From assembly GCF_005849285.1 (NCBI RefSeq), contig NZ_CP040517.1:2672501-2736500 (forward strand): a DNA stretch of 64,000 bases, read 5' to 3'. A program made the position numbers and the translations under genes. This DNA comes from Luteithermobacter gelatinilyticus. Its GTDB lineage: Bacteria > Pseudomonadota > Alphaproteobacteria > Sphingomonadales > Emcibacteraceae. Positions 38,061 through 48,009 of the stretch are shown here, one piece after another; the stretch's first letter is position 1, and each line of letters begins with the position of its first letter. The notes beneath the pieces are model-generated. The model searched no databases. It was given only the letters and a program-made list of their open reading frames with translations, and had not been told where the DNA came from.

Positions 38061-38867
38061 TCACCCTTCCTTGTTGTCTTTCACCCAAGCTGCCGGCCGT
38101 TTCTCAAAAAAGGCGGTGATCCCCTCACGGGCTTCGGCGCCGGCCCGGGTGGCGGCAATGCGGTTCGCTGTCTCTTCGATAATCTCCAGATCCAAGGGGC
38201 GCCCGGCAAAATCCAGCACCAGACGTTTTGAAGCCGCCATGGCCCGGGGGCCTGCCAGACGCACTTCCTTGAGAATCTTCTCCAACACCAACTCAAGGCT
38301 TTGTTCATCTTCCGCCAGCTCGTGCACCAAACCGATCTCTTTGGCCTTGTCCCCGAAAAACGCTTCACCGGTCTGGAAGAACCGCCGCGCCTGACGGGCG
38401 CCGATAGCTGTCATCACATAAGGCGAAATGGTCGCCGGAATAAGCCCCAGCTTCACTTCCGACAGAGCAAACCGCGTATCCCGCACGGCAATCACCACGT
38501 CGCAGCAGGCCACCAGACCCAGCCCGCCGCCCATCGCCGCCCCCTGCACGCAGGCAATGGTCAGCTTGGGCATTTCATACAAAGCCTTGAGCATGGCGGC
38601 GAGCGCATCAGCATCCGCCTTGTTCTGTTCGTGGCTGTAGCTTGCTGCCCGCTTCATCCAGTCGAGATCCGCCCCGGCGGAAAAACTCTTGCCCCGGCCG
38701 GAAAGAATCACCGCCTTGACCGTCTCGTCCTGCCCCAGCGTACGAAAGGTTTCCGACAGCTCGCGGATCATATGTTCGTTAAAAGCATTGCGCACCTCAG
38801 GCCGGTTCAACGTGACCCGGGCCAGGCCGTCCTTGTCTTTTTCTATTACAACAGTGTCGGTGGTCAT
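38061..38867 (-). CDS. Enoyl-CoA hydratase family, probable methylglutaconyl-CoA hydratase
   Basis: 268-residue crotonase-fold enzyme. The oxyanion-hole segments are GKSFSAGADLDWMKR (about residues 60-74) and GAAMGGGLGLVACCDVV; the catalytic loop FALSEVKLGLIPATISPYV has the Glu region. The SAGADLDWM...A.S pattern is usual in 3-methylglutaconyl-CoA hydratase, and its place between the MCC subunits supports that step. It is 6 bases from the MCC alpha start and 3 from the MCC beta stop, in one operon. Confidence 0.92.
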   Translation of the reverse strand: MTTDTVVIEKDKDGLARVTLNRPEVRNAFNEHMIRELSETFRTLGQDETVKAVILSGRGKSFSAGADLDWMKRAASYSHEQNKADADALAAMLKALYEMPKLTIACVQGAAMGGGLGLVACCDVVIAVRDTRFALSEVKLGLIPATISPYVMTAIGARQARRFFQTGEAFFGDKAKEIGLVHELAEDEQSLELVLEKILKEVRLAGPRAMAASKRLVLDFAGRPLDLEIIEETANRIAATRAGAEAREGITAFFEKRPAAWVKDNKEG

Positions 38868-38870
38868 GCG

Positions 38871-40478
38871 TTACATCCTGAATATGCCAAAGGTGGTTTT
38901 TTCGATAGGCGCATTGAGGCTGGCGCTAAGGCCCAGCCCCAGGACCCGGCGGGTATCCCGGGGGTCAATCACCCCGTCATCCCACAACCGGGCCGAGGCA
39001 TAATAGGGATGCCCCTGACGCTCATACTGTTCCATGATGGGGGTGCGAAAGGCGGCTTCCTCTTCTTCGGACCATGTCTTGCCGGCCCGCTCCAGCCCGT
39101 CACGTTTGACGGTGGCAAGAACGCCGGCGGCCTGTTCTCCGCCCATCACGGAAATCCGCGCATTGGGCCACATCCACAAAAAGCGCGGATTATAGGCCCG
39201 TCCGCACATGCCATAATTACCGGCCCCGAAGGATCCGCCGATAATGACGGTGAATTTGGGCACTTGGGCACAGGAGACGGCCGTCACCATCTTGGCGCCA
39301 TCGCGGGCAATGCCGCCGGATTCATATTTACGCCCGACCATAAACCCAGTGATATTCTGTAAAAAGACCAGCGGAATGCCCCGTTGGCAGCACAGTTCCA
39401 CAAAATGCGCGCCTTTGAGGGCGGATTCCGAAAACAGCACCCCATTATTGGCAATGATCCCCACCGGCATGCCGTAAATATGGGCAAAACCACAGACCAG
39501 CGTGGTGCCGTAGCGTTTCTTGAATTCATCAAATTCACTGCCGTCCACAATGCGGGCGATGACCTCGCGCACATCATAGGGCTTTTTCAAATCCGCCGGA
39601 ATTACGCCATACAGCTCTTCGGGGTCATATAACGGTTCCCGCGGAGGACGCCGGGTCAACTGCCCCGGTTTTTGACGATTGAGGGTACCGACAATGCGCC
39701 GGGCCATTTCCAGTGCATGATTGTCGTCATGGGCCAGATGATCAGCCACCCCGGAAATACGGGTATGCACATCACCGCCACCCAGTTCCTCGGCACTGAC
39801 CACCTCCCCTGTTGCAGCCTTCACCAGAGGCGGCCCGGCGAGGAAAATGGTGCCCTGCTCCTTGACGATGATACTTTCATCGCTCATGGCCGGAACATAA
39901 GCACCACCGGCCGTGCAGGAGCCCATGACCACAGCAATCTGGGGGATGCCCTTGGCGGACATATTGGCCTGATTGTAAAAAATACGGCCAAAATGATTCT
40001 TGTCCGGGAACACCTCGTCCTGATTGGGCAGGTTGGCCCCGCCGCTGTCAACCAGATAAATACAGGGCAGGCGGTTCTGTTCGGCAATTTCTTGGGCGCG
40101 CAGATGCTTTTTCACCGTCATCGGATAATAGGTGCCGCCTTTGACGGTGGCGTCATTACACACGATCATGCATTCCTGTCCACCAACCCGGCCAATGCCG
40201 GTGATGATCCCGGCGGCGGGAATCTCCGCATCATACATATCATAAGCCGCCAACTGGGACAGCTCCAGAAAGGGAGAACCTTTATCCAGCAATCGGTTGA
40301 TCCGATCGCGTGGCAACAGTTTACCCCGGCTGAGATGGCGCGCGCGAGCCTTTTCCCCACCCCCCTGTTCGATTTTTGCAATTTTGGCTCTCAGATCGCG
40401 CACCAGCGTGCGCATGGCCGCAGCATTTTCGGCGAATTCCGCCCCTGTCACATCCAGTTCCGTGTGCAACTCGGTCAT
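38871..40478 (-). CDS. Methylcrotonyl-CoA carboxylase beta (carboxyltransferase) subunit
   Basis: 535 residues of the acyl-CoA carboxyltransferase family, first gene of the leucine operon. It contains [22 protein letters not shown] near the N-terminus. The acyl-CoA site is [19 protein letters not shown] and the second oxyanion region [31 protein letters not shown] and FGRIFYNQA are usual for MCC rather than propionyl-CoA carboxylase. A LysR gene is divergent, 211 bases away, and probably controls the operon. Confidence 0.95.
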   Translation of the reverse strand: MTELHTELDVTGAEFAENAAAMRTLVRDLRAKIAKIEQGGGEKARARHLSRGKLLPRDRINRLLDKGSPFLELSQLAAYDMYDAEIPAAGIITGIGRVGGQECMIVCNDATVKGGTYYPMTVKKHLRAQEIAEQNRLPCIYLVDSGGANLPNQDEVFPDKNHFGRIFYNQANMSAKGIPQIAVVMGSCTAGGAYVPAMSDESIIVKEQGTIFLAGPPLVKAATGEVVSAEELGGGDVHTRISGVADHLAHDDNHALEMARRIVGTLNRQKPGQLTRRPPREPLYDPEELYGVIPADLKKPYDVREVIARIVDGSEFDEFKKRYGTTLVCGFAHIYGMPVGIIANNGVLFSESALKGAHFVELCCQRGIPLVFLQNITGFMVGRKYESGGIARDGAKMVTAVSCAQVPKFTVIIGGSFGAGNYGMCGRAYNPRFLWMWPNARISVMGGEQAAGVLATVKRDGLERAGKTWSEEEEAAFRTPIMEQYERQGHPYYASARLWDDGVIDPRDTRRVLGLGLSASLNAPIEKTTFGIFRM

Positions 40479-40578
40479 GTCATGATCTCTTTTAGTTGGT
40501 CTCGCAACAGACGGTTTTTGTGGAGATTGTGGGCCTGTTACGGCGTTTACCCGTGCCGATCAGCATAGCAAAAATTAG

Positions 40579-40627
40579 ATCATAGAAAAAATCATTAATA
40601 TTTATTCAAATCATAGAATGTTTCTAT
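40579..40627. promoter_or_regulatory. Probable LysR operator between the leucine operon and its divergent regulator
   Basis: ATAGAATGTTTCTAT at 40613-40627 is a perfect 6-3-6 dyad with the T-N11-A spacing typical of LysR sites. A second ATCATAGAA occurs at 40579-40587, 32 bases (three helical turns) from its copy at 40611-40619. The segment is AT-rich and shared by the divergent promoters. Confidence 0.6.
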
Positions 40628-40658
40628 TATTCTGCCTAACATCGACAAACAAGACCTC

Positions 40659-40677
40659 TAGAGTGAATTGTGATGAG
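40659..40677 (+). repeat. Fragment of a TAGAGTGAATTG-family repeat upstream of the LysR gene
   Basis: TAGAGTGAATTGTGATGAG, one left end only, the same variant as at 23770. It lies 12 bases before the regulator's ATG, inside the 5' untranslated region. Confidence 0.7.
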
Positions 40678-40689
40678 GGGTGGAGTATC

Positions 40690-41592
40690 ATGTTTGAACT
40701 GTATCAGTTGCGCTATTTCCTGGCGGTCGTGGAAACCGGAAGTTTCACCAAGGCCGCAGACCGGGTGTTTGTCACCCAGCCCACCTTGTCCGCAGGGATT
40801 CACAAACTTGAACAGGCGCTGGGCGTGCGGCTTTTCGACCGCTCCAGCAAACGGGTTTTCCTGACCGAAAGCGGCAGCCGTTTTGTGGACCGCGCCAAGG
40901 CCATTTTGCATCAGGTCAGTCTGGCGGAAGCGGAGATGCGCGCGGCCGAAAGCCCGAAAATCCTGAGACTCGGGGTTTTGATGACCATTCCCGGCGCAGT
41001 GGTTCACCACCTTCTTCATCCGTTCCGACGTGAAGAACCCGGCCTGGTGATCGAACTTTTTGAAGGCACCGAGCAGGAAATCCAGAACCGCCTGGATTCC
41101 GGGCGTATTGATATTGCCCTGACGATCCTCAGGCCTGGTTACAAATCCGGTCTGAAATCCCGGACCTTGTCTCTATACAGGGACCGTTATTCCGTGGCCA
41201 TCGCCAGTCATCATCCGCTGGCCGCCAAACGCAGCCTGCATCCCCGGGATCTGGCGGATGAGCCAACCATTGTGCGCAGCCGCTGTGAAATTCTCAGTGA
41301 AACCAGCCGATTTTTCACCGATCACAATGTGCGCCCGCGCCTGGTTTACCGCACGACCCAGGATGAGCGGGCCTTGATGATGGTGGCGGCCGGCATCGGC
41401 TTTACCACCATGCCCAACCAGTACCGGATGGAAGGGGTTGCGCGCCTGCCGCTCGAAGGGTATGACTTTGACCGCATTCTGGGCCTTGTTTGGACCTCGA
41501 CCCCCCTGAGCGCGGAACGCGAGAACCTGCTCACCCGTTTTGGAGATTTTGCCGGAACCCTCCTGCCTGCCCTGACCTATGAGACAACCTGA
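40690..41592 (+). CDS. LysR-family transcriptional regulator
   Basis: 300 residues from the ATG at 40690 (the open frame reaches 40618 but begins inside the promoter dyad). The N-terminal winged helix is typical: LRYFLAVVETGSFTKAADRV, QPTLSAGIHKLEQALGVRLF. The C-terminal effector-binding domain follows. It is divergent from the leucine-degradation operon and overlaps the AEC transporter start by one base, so it may sense a branched-chain or CoA-derived metabolite; the ligand is unknown. Confidence 0.9.
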   Translation: MFELYQLRYFLAVVETGSFTKAADRVFVTQPTLSAGIHKLEQALGVRLFDRSSKRVFLTESGSRFVDRAKAILHQVSLAEAEMRAAESPKILRLGVLMTIPGAVVHHLLHPFRREEPGLVIELFEGTEQEIQNRLDSGRIDIALTILRPGYKSGLKSRTLSLYRDRYSVAIASHHPLAAKRSLHPRDLADEPTIVRSRCEILSETSRFFTDHNVRPRLVYRTTQDERALMMVAAGIGFTTMPNQYRMEGVARLPLEGYDFDRILGLVWTSTPLSAERENLLTRFGDFAGTLLPALTYETT

Positions 41593-42467
41593 TGTTTTCT
41601 GAACTTTTCGCCATCATCGCCCCGGTTTTTCTGATCGCCTTGATCGGATATGTTCTGGTCAGACAGGGCATGGAATTCCCGTCGGATTTCATCACCAGAA
41701 TGAACATGAATATCGGCGCCCCCGCACTGGTTTTTAACGGCATCATGGGCATGGGCGACAAAATTTTCGCGGCCAGCGACTTTTTTATTGCCGCCTTCAT
41801 CGCCATTATGGGGTTATTGCTGGTCAGTCTGGCAGTCACAACATTCGCCGGCCTGCCCCGGCGGGGATATGTGATCGCCCTTTATTCGACCAATTCCGGT
41901 AATATGGGGTTGCCGCTGTGCCTGTTTGCCTTTGGCGAACAAGGATTCGGCCTCGGGGTGGCGTTTTTCGCCGTCAGCGTGATTTTCCAGTTCACCCTGG
42001 CCCTGTTCATCGCCCACGGCAATCTCACGGCCGCCAGCCTGACCCGGGTAACCCTGCTATGGGGGATTGCGCTGGCCTTTGCCTTTATCCTGACCGACAC
42101 CACACCCCCGGCCTGGTTCAGTAACACCACACAACTTCTGGGGGGCCTGACCATCCCGCTCATGTTGCTGACCCTGGGGGCGTCTCTCGCCCGACTCAAG
42201 GTGGACAAGTCCGGCGAATTGATCCTGCTGTCGTTTTTCAAGATCCTGATTGGTGTGGGCATTGGTTACTTCACAGCCGTCCTGTTCGGTTTTACAGGCA
42301 TTGAGAGAAATGTGCTGATCCTGCAAAGCTCCATGCCGGTCGCCATTTTCAGTTACCTTCTCGCCAGTCAATATAACCGCAATCCGCAAGACGTGGCCGC
42401 CATGGTGCTGATCAGCACTCTGATGTCCACCATCAGCATCCCCGTCCTTCTGACCTGGATGCTTTAG
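41592..42467 (+). CDS. AEC-family transporter (auxin efflux carrier type)
   Basis: 291 residues with about ten hydrophobic helices and the internal repeat of AEC permeases (FAIIAPVFLIALIGYVLVRQ; YSTNSGNMGLPLCLFAFGE; QSSMPVAIFSYLLASQYN). Bacterial members move carboxylates such as malate or malonate. It is co-transcribed with the LysR gene (the ATG overlaps the LysR TGA) and so may import or export an acid linked to leucine catabolism. Its stop codon TAG (42465-42467) is the first triplet of a palindromic repeat. Confidence 0.88.
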   Translation: MFSELFAIIAPVFLIALIGYVLVRQGMEFPSDFITRMNMNIGAPALVFNGIMGMGDKIFAASDFFIAAFIAIMGLLLVSLAVTTFAGLPRRGYVIALYSTNSGNMGLPLCLFAFGEQGFGLGVAFFAVSVIFQFTLALFIAHGNLTAASLTRVTLLWGIALAFAFILTDTTPPAWFSNTTQLLGGLTIPLMLLTLGASLARLKVDKSGELILLSFFKILIGVGIGYFTAVLFGFTGIERNVLILQSSMPVAIFSYLLASQYNRNPQDVAAMVLISTLMSTISIPVLLTWML

Positions 42468-42503
42468 AGTGAATTGTGAACAGGTAGACTCGATTCACTC
42501 TTA
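42465..42503. repeat. 39-bp short palindromic form of the TAGAGTGAATTG family
   Basis: Begins TAGAGTGAATTGTGAACAGG and ends GATTCACTCTTA; the two ends pair as a 10-bp inverted repeat. It supplies the stop codon of the AEC gene and can act as a hairpin at the 3' end of the mRNA. Confidence 0.87.
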
Positions 42504-42859
42504 AAAGGGAAAATACGCCTCAGGAAAGAGGAGCGCCATGGAAAAGAAGCCGAACTCCCAAACAGGCCGTGGAAAGAGAAAATCATGGAAAGAGAAAAAT
42601 GGGGACGGGGCTTTTATGATTATTATCATAAAGTACCACACAGACCTGTTACCACACAGGAACAATCCGCATCTGCGCCGGGCCTGCCTACAATTTCTGC
42701 TCCAGCCCCGCACCCCTATACTTCAGCGCTGCTTCCGGCGCTGCGAGATTGTATAAAATCCTTTTATCACTCCGGGGCGATAAAAACAAGATTTATATCT
42801 AAGGGATATAAAGGCGTGGTCGGCACAGGGGACGCTGACTCTTTGGCCGGCGTCCCGTT
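42504..42859. other. Intergenic stretch without a firm gene
   Basis: An ATG at 42538 has a good GAGGAG site and opens a 72-codon frame (MEKKPNSQTGRGKR); a second ATG at 42585 opens a 103-codon frame running into bolA on the other strand. The two frames overlap, neither resembles a known family, and base composition falls after 42620. I do not support either as a gene. Confidence 0.4.
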
Positions 42860-43123
42860 TTACTCTGGTGCGTCAAGGCTGAGCGAAAGCGCATGAACCG
42901 GCCCGGCCAGTTCGTCGGCAAGGATTTTATAGACCAGGCGCTGCCGGGCGACCCGGTTCAGCCCGGCAAAGGCGCGGGCGGTAATTTTCAGATGGAAATG
43001 GCTTTCCCCTTCGGGCCGGGCGCCGGTATGCCCGGCATGTTTGGCGGACTCGTCAATAACCTCAAGGTGTTCCGGGGACAATTCCCGGCGGATTTTTTCT
43101 TCGATAATTCTGGCAACGCGCAT
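42860..43123 (-). CDS. BolA family protein
   Basis: 87 residues, the normal BolA size: RIIEEKIRRELSPEHLEVIDES, HFHLKITARAFAGLNRVARQR (with the conserved Phe-His pair), LVYKILADEL and a C-terminal VHALSLSL. BolA proteins bind [2Fe-2S] clusters with monothiol glutaredoxins and influence morphology and iron regulation; no glutaredoxin gene is nearby. It is divergent from the J-domain gene that precedes cobS, an arrangement seen in many alphaproteobacteria. Confidence 0.93.
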   Translation of the reverse strand: MRVARIIEEKIRRELSPEHLEVIDESAKHAGHTGARPEGESHFHLKITARAFAGLNRVARQRLVYKILADELAGPVHALSLSLDAPE

Positions 43124-43262
43124 ATTATTTCCTTGGGCTCTGGTTTCTTGTTCGGTTATTTTTTAGGCTTCTTCTGATATTCGGGCTTACACACCCTATA
43201 TGTATATAGTCACAAATGACGCAAATAAAGCAGCACAGGATAATATCCCCCGGGAAAAGATC

Positions 43263-43868
43263 ATGAGCGCAGAATCCCGTAAACCCCGCCGGAAAAGCCC
43301 CCACCCCGCCCTTGACCTGAACCAGGGCCGGTATATGCGCCATTGCGACCGGGAAGGCTGCCCAGAGGAAGGGGTGTGCAAGGCCCCCAAATCCCGCGAG
43401 AACTTAAGGGAGTATTATTGGTTCTGCAAAGCTCATGCCCGGGAGTATAACGCCCGTTGGGACTTTTTCGCTGACATGACTCAGGATGAAATTTACGCTT
43501 TTGAACGGGATAGCCGCACCTGGCACCGGCCTACCTGGAAAATAGGCACCATCTTCCAGGGCGAGGCTAACCTTGAGGACAGGATGGGTATTTTTGATGA
43601 CCTGGACGGGTTCGGTCCCCGCTTTACTCACCCGGGCGCCCCCACCCCCGGCCACAGCGCCTATTCCGCTGAAGATATGCAACAGCTTGGGATTCTGGGA
43701 CTTGACGAAACCGCACGGATGGACGACATAAGAAGAGCGTACAAAAAGCTGGTTAAAAAATATCATCCTGATGTGAATGGCGGTGGCAAGGAGACCGAAG
43801 AAATCTTCAAAAGGATCATCAATGCCTATCACCATTTCACCAGCAAACAGACAGGGAAACAAGCATGA
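43263..43868 (+). CDS. J-domain protein with N-terminal Cys/His motif (paralogue 2)
   Basis: 201 residues from the ATG at 43263 (the open frame extends upstream to 43200, in the promoter). The N-terminal module has C28-x4-C33, APK, YWFC55-x2-H58 and [10 protein letters not shown], matching the protein at 19912-20409. The C-terminal J-domain has [20 protein letters not shown] and the HPD triad. The linker is longer than in paralogue 1. It overlaps cobS by 4 bases, so it may act as a co-chaperone for the AAA+ CobS/CobT complex; that is inference. Confidence 0.88.
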   Translation: MSAESRKPRRKSPHPALDLNQGRYMRHCDREGCPEEGVCKAPKSRENLREYYWFCKAHAREYNARWDFFADMTQDEIYAFERDSRTWHRPTWKIGTIFQGEANLEDRMGIFDDLDGFGPRFTHPGAPTPGHSAYSAEDMQQLGILGLDETARMDDIRRAYKKLVKKYHPDVNGGGKETEEIFKRIINAYHHFTSKQTGKQA

Positions 43869-44872
43869 CATCAACAGGCCCAGCCCCCAGCCCTGCCGAC
43901 ACCCCGGACATCAAGGTAAATGTCCGGCAGGTGTTCGGCATTGACAGCGATATCGAGGTTCCGGCCTTTTCCGACAGCAGCGATCATGTGCCGGACCTGG
44001 ACGAAACCTATATTTTCGATCACGATACCACGCTCGCCATTCTGGCCGGTTTTGCCTATAACCGGCGGGTGATGATTCAAGGCTATCACGGCACCGGGAA
44101 ATCCACCCATATTGAACAGGTGGCCGCACGCCTCAACTGGCCCTGCGTCCGCATCAATCTGGACAGTCATATCAGCCGGATTGACCTGGTGGGCAAGGAC
44201 GCCATTGTGTTGCGGGACGGCAAGCAGGTGACGGAATTTCAGGAAGGCATTCTGCCCTGGGCACTGCAAAACCCCACGGCGTTGGTATTTGACGAATATG
44301 ACGCCGGGCGGCCAGATGTGATGTTTGTGATACAGCGGGTCCTAGAAGTTTCCGGCAAACTCACTCTGCTGGACCAGAACAAGGTCATTCGCCCGCATCC
44401 CGCCTTCCGCCTGTTTGCCACGGCCAACACCATCGGCCTGGGCGACACATCGGGGCTGTATCACGGCACCCAGCAGATCAACCAAGGACAGATGGACCGC
44501 TGGAGCATCGTGACCACCCTGAATTACCTGCCTCATGAAATGGAAGAAAACATTATTGTCGCCAAGCTGCCGAATCTGAATAACGACGCCGGCCGCAAAC
44601 TGATCAAGCAGATGGTGCAGGTGGCCGACCTCAGCCGCACCGGCTTTATCAACGGGGATATTTCCACGGTCATGTCGCCCCGAACCGTGCTGACCTGGGC
44701 GGAAAACACGGCCATTTTCCATGATGCCGGATTTGCCTTTCGGGTCACCTTCCTCAATAAATGCGACGAAATGGAACGCCCCATTGTGGCGGAATATTAT
44801 CAGCGCTGTTTTGGTGAAGAACTGCCCGAAGTGACCGCGCCGGGACTGAACCCCGTCGTCACCGGACATTAA
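43865..44872 (+). CDS. cobS: Cobaltochelatase ATPase subunit CobS
   Basis: 335-residue AAA+ ATPase of the aerobic cobaltochelatase (CobN-S-T). An N-terminal segment ([20 protein letters not shown]) precedes the Walker [16 protein letters not shown], the Walker [17 protein letters not shown] and the sensor region [14 protein letters not shown]. The DEYDAGR and [19 protein letters not shown] segments are CobS hallmarks. It forms rings with CobT that drive cobalt insertion into hydrogenobyrinic acid diamide. CobN is not in the window. Confidence 0.96.
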   Translation: MTSTGPAPSPADTPDIKVNVRQVFGIDSDIEVPAFSDSSDHVPDLDETYIFDHDTTLAILAGFAYNRRVMIQGYHGTGKSTHIEQVAARLNWPCVRINLDSHISRIDLVGKDAIVLRDGKQVTEFQEGILPWALQNPTALVFDEYDAGRPDVMFVIQRVLEVSGKLTLLDQNKVIRPHPAFRLFATANTIGLGDTSGLYHGTQQINQGQMDRWSIVTTLNYLPHEMEENIIVAKLPNLNNDAGRKLIKQMVQVADLSRTGFINGDISTVMSPRTVLTWAENTAIFHDAGFAFRVTFLNKCDEMERPIVAEYYQRCFGEELPEVTAPGLNPVVTGH

Positions 44873-44941
44873 TTCTACGGCCCGTCATGTCGAAGCACTG
44901 ACCTTGAACCACTGACCGGCCCGTTGCAGGCAGGAGCAAAT

Positions 44942-46843
44942 GTGAGAAAAAATACCACACGCCGGATCGAGCAATACAAACAGGCGCTCACCTCCACCAT
45001 CCGGGCCATCGCCCGGGACAGGGAGGTGGAGGTAAGCTTCACCCCGACGCCGGAACCGGGGCGGGGGCTTAACCTATCCGGCGGTGCAGGCCGCACCAGT
45101 AGCGCTAAACAAGCTGCCCTGCCTGTGCTCAGCCATGACCTGCCGCCGGAAGAAATCACCCGGACCCGCGCACTCGGGGACCTTTACGCCCTGAAGCGGC
45201 GCTATCACAATACTGCACTGCACTACAGCAATAGCCCCGACTCCCCGTTGGCAAAAACCGTTTATGATGCCTTGGAAGAAGCCCGGATCGAAGCCCTAGG
45301 CAGTCGCCGCCTGAGGGGAGTTGCTGCCAATATCACCGCCCTGACCGAACAATATTACCAGGACCATCGCATGGATGTGGCGGACACGCTGGATAAAGCC
45401 CAGCTTGGGGACGTGCTCAAACTTCTGGTGCGGGAACGGCTCACCCACCAGCCGCCGCCTGCTGTCGCGCGCGATGCGGTTAACGCGCTTCGCCCGCTGA
45501 TTGAGGAAAAGGCCGCTATTCATCTGGGCGAACTTCAGGAGGCGATCGCCGATCAGGATCGTTTCAGCCGCCTTGCCCGAAAGATTATCGCCGACCTTGA
45601 TCTGGCCGAAGACTTAAATCCGGACGAACAACCCGAAGACGGCGATTCCCGCAAGGAGGACCAGCAGCCCCAGCCCGAGACAGAGAACAGCCAGGACGAA
45701 GGCAGCGACCAGGCGGCCGAGTCCCGGTCGGATATGTCCGAGGGACTGGAGGGAGAGGAAGACAACGCCGCCACCGACATGGCCGCGGAGCTGGCGCCAC
45801 AGACCCTGGACGACCTGATGAATGAGGACGCCGTGGAACAGATGGCCGAAGTGCCCTGGAACCACCTGCCCAATAATCTGCATCAGGGCCCCCTGGTGGA
45901 GTATCGGGTCTTTACTACAGAATTTGACGAAATTGTCACCGCCGAGGACCTCTGCGATCCGGATGAACTCCTTTATCTGCGCAAGTCTCTGGACCAGCAG
46001 CTCAGCCACCTTCAGGGCATGGTCACCAAACTGGCCAACCGACTGCAACGTATGCTGATGGCGCAACAGATGCGGTCCTGGGAATTTGACCTGGAGGAAG
46101 GTCTTCTGGATACGGCGCGTCTCACGCGGGTGGTCACCAATCCGCTGCACCCCCTGTCCTTCAAGATGGAACACGAAACCGATTTCAAAGATACGGTGGT
46201 GACCCTGCTGATCGACAATTCCGGTTCCATGCGCGGACGTCCCATCACCATTGCCGCCATGTGTGCCGACATCCTCGCGCGCACGTTGGAGCGTTGCGGG
46301 GTTAAGGTGGAAATCCTGGGTTTTACCACCCGCGCCTGGAAAGGCGGCAAGTCCCGCGCCCAATGGCTGGACGCGCACAAACCCAAAAATCCCGGCCGGC
46401 TCAATGACCTGCGCCACATCATCTATAAAACCGCGGACACCCCCTGGCGACGCGCCAATGTTAATCTGGGACTGATGTTGAGAGAGGGCCTGCTGAAGGA
46501 AAATATTGACGGGGAATCCCTGTTGTGGGCCCATAGCCGGCTGGTGGTCCGCCCCGAAGAACGTCGCATCATGATGGTCATTTCGGACGGCGCGCCGGTG
46601 GACGACAGCACCCTGTCCGCCAACAGCGCCAATTATCTGGAAGACCATTTGCGCGCCGTCATTGACTGGATCGAGAAAAAATCGCCGGTGGAACTTTTGG
46701 CCATTGGCATCGGCCATGACGTCACCCGCTATTACCAGAACGCTATCACGCTGATGGATGCGGAACAGCTTGGCGGGGCCATTACAGAACAACTCGCCAC
46801 CCTGTTTGATGAAGACAAAAGATCCCGCCGACGCGTGCTATGA
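44942..46843 (+). CDS. cobT: Cobaltochelatase subunit CobT
   Basis: 633 residues starting at GTG 44942, which has AGGAG five bases upstream; a TTG at 44924 opens the same frame but lacks a site. The N-terminal helical domain has [19 protein letters not shown]. Residues about 220-290 form a very acidic low-complexity linker. The C-terminal von Willebrand A domain has the [13 protein letters not shown] about residue 425 and [11 protein letters not shown]. It partners CobS, 69 bases upstream. Confidence 0.95.
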   Translation: MRKNTTRRIEQYKQALTSTIRAIARDREVEVSFTPTPEPGRGLNLSGGAGRTSSAKQAALPVLSHDLPPEEITRTRALGDLYALKRRYHNTALHYSNSPDSPLAKTVYDALEEARIEALGSRRLRGVAANITALTEQYYQDHRMDVADTLDKAQLGDVLKLLVRERLTHQPPPAVARDAVNALRPLIEEKAAIHLGELQEAIADQDRFSRLARKIIADLDLAEDLNPDEQPEDGDSRKEDQQPQPETENSQDEGSDQAAESRSDMSEGLEGEEDNAATDMAAELAPQTLDDLMNEDAVEQMAEVPWNHLPNNLHQGPLVEYRVFTTEFDEIVTAEDLCDPDELLYLRKSLDQQLSHLQGMVTKLANRLQRMLMAQQMRSWEFDLEEGLLDTARLTRVVTNPLHPLSFKMEHETDFKDTVVTLLIDNSGSMRGRPITIAAMCADILARTLERCGVKVEILGFTTRAWKGGKSRAQWLDAHKPKNPGRLNDLRHIIYKTADTPWRRANVNLGLMLREGLLKENIDGESLLWAHSRLVVRPEERRIMMVISDGAPVDDSTLSANSANYLEDHLRAVIDWIEKKSPVELLAIGIGHDVTRYYQNAITLMDAEQLGGAITEQLATLFDEDKRSRRRVL

Positions 46844-46852
46844 CCCTCCCTC

Positions 46853-46880
46853 ACCCCAAAAAGGGGGCGGCGATCCATAT
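46853..46880. repeat. Dispersed 26-bp motif, copy 2
   Basis: ACCCCAAAAAGGGGGCGGCG followed by ATCCATA; differs from 35125-35154 at only two or three positions. Its CCCC-AAAAA-GGGG arms form a short hairpin 10 bases after cobT. Confidence 0.65.
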
Positions 46881-46981
46881 ACGGCACAGACTTTCGCGCG
46901 CAATTCATTCTGGTTAACTATATGTAAACGCCTTATTTGTAATATCCTGCCGGGATAAGATTATGTTCCGGGAATAAGACA

Positions 46982-47995
46982 ATGGCAAAGGCGAGAAACA
47001 AGCCCAAGATCCCCCTGAAACTTCGTCTCAAAGCCTGGTGGGAGGGATATGATGTTGACGATCTCGCCAGGGTGGAAAACCGGGAGGTGAATACGACGGA
47101 CCATCAGGAAGGCTCCCCCGCGGCTGAAACCGCCGAGCCGCCTACAGTCACGCCCGCGCAACAGATGAGCGAAACAAACCGCCTGTCCGATAATATTGCC
47201 ATCCTGCCCTGGGACGACCGCCGGATCGGCGTGGCCCAGCTTGTGTGGGGAGAAGGATATTGTGGTCCCGGCGGGCCGGAACACATCAAATCCATGTCCA
47301 AACTTCTGGCCATGACACCGGAAATGAGTGCAGCGGTCATTGGCGCGGGGCTGGGCGGCCCTGCCCGGGTCATGGCCGATGAATTCGGTGTTTGGATTAC
47401 CGGATATGAGGAATCTCCGGAACTTGCCAAACGGGGCATGGAACTTTCAACAATGGCAGGGCTCGCTGCAAAAGCCGAAATCATCAATTACAATCCCCGT
47501 TCGGAACAGCCCTTCACCCGCCGGTTTGACCGTGCTTTCGCCAAGGAAACCCTGTATACTGTGGAAGACAAGTCAGGACTGGTGAGAAAGCTTCATGACA
47601 AACTGAAGGACGACGCCCTGTTCCTGGTGACGGATTACACCCTGGCCGGCCCTGAGGTACTGGAAGACGAAAATGTCCAGAAATGGCTGAAACAGGAAAC
47701 CGTGCGCCCCTATCCCGTTACCGCCGAAATGATGGCCGCCATTCTGGAAAAGGCCGGCTTCATGATTCGTGTGAATGAGGATGTGTCCGATCTGTATATC
47801 GAATTGATTGCCAAAAGTTGGGAAAACGCCGATAAAATCGCGGCCCAACTGGCCAGCGGCCATGGCGAAAACTGCCCGGAAATCAAGGTATTGATGAAAG
47901 AGGCGGCGTTCTGGTCACTGCGGGCGCGTCTCCTGAAGGAAAAATCCGTGCATGTCTGGCGCTTTCTGGCTTATAAACCCGGACCTACGGGCTGA
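46982..47995 (+). CDS. Putative SAM-dependent methyltransferase, tandem copy 1
   Basis: 337 residues. The N-terminal LKLRLKAWWEGYDV is shared with the next gene. A variable acidic linker follows, then VAQLVWGEGYCGPGGPE and a Rossmann-like segment AAVIGAGLGGPARVMADEFG (loop GAGLGG), with the acidic GYEESPELA after the next strand as expected for SAM binding. The C-terminal half is helical. The GEGYCGPGG motif recalls the GEGF..PGG loop of amine and lipid N-methyltransferases, but the substrate is unknown. 14 bases separate it from its paralogue. Confidence 0.78.
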   Translation: MAKARNKPKIPLKLRLKAWWEGYDVDDLARVENREVNTTDHQEGSPAAETAEPPTVTPAQQMSETNRLSDNIAILPWDDRRIGVAQLVWGEGYCGPGGPEHIKSMSKLLAMTPEMSAAVIGAGLGGPARVMADEFGVWITGYEESPELAKRGMELSTMAGLAAKAEIINYNPRSEQPFTRRFDRAFAKETLYTVEDKSGLVRKLHDKLKDDALFLVTDYTLAGPEVLEDENVQKWLKQETVRPYPVTAEMMAAILEKAGFMIRVNEDVSDLYIELIAKSWENADKIAAQLASGHGENCPEIKVLMKEAAFWSLRARLLKEKSVHVWRFLAYKPGPTG

Positions 47996-48009
47996 CGGAA
48001 ATTTGTATT

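Noticed and set aside
42585-42896. 103-codon frame before bolA
   Set aside because: It overlaps bolA on the other strand and a competing 72-codon frame with a better ribosome-binding site; no family likeness and falling GC content.
46914-46928. TTAA-N7-TAAA as a CtrA binding site before the methyltransferase pair
   Set aside because: One mismatch from TTAA-N7-TTAA in an AT-rich promoter; a single weak match is expected by chance.
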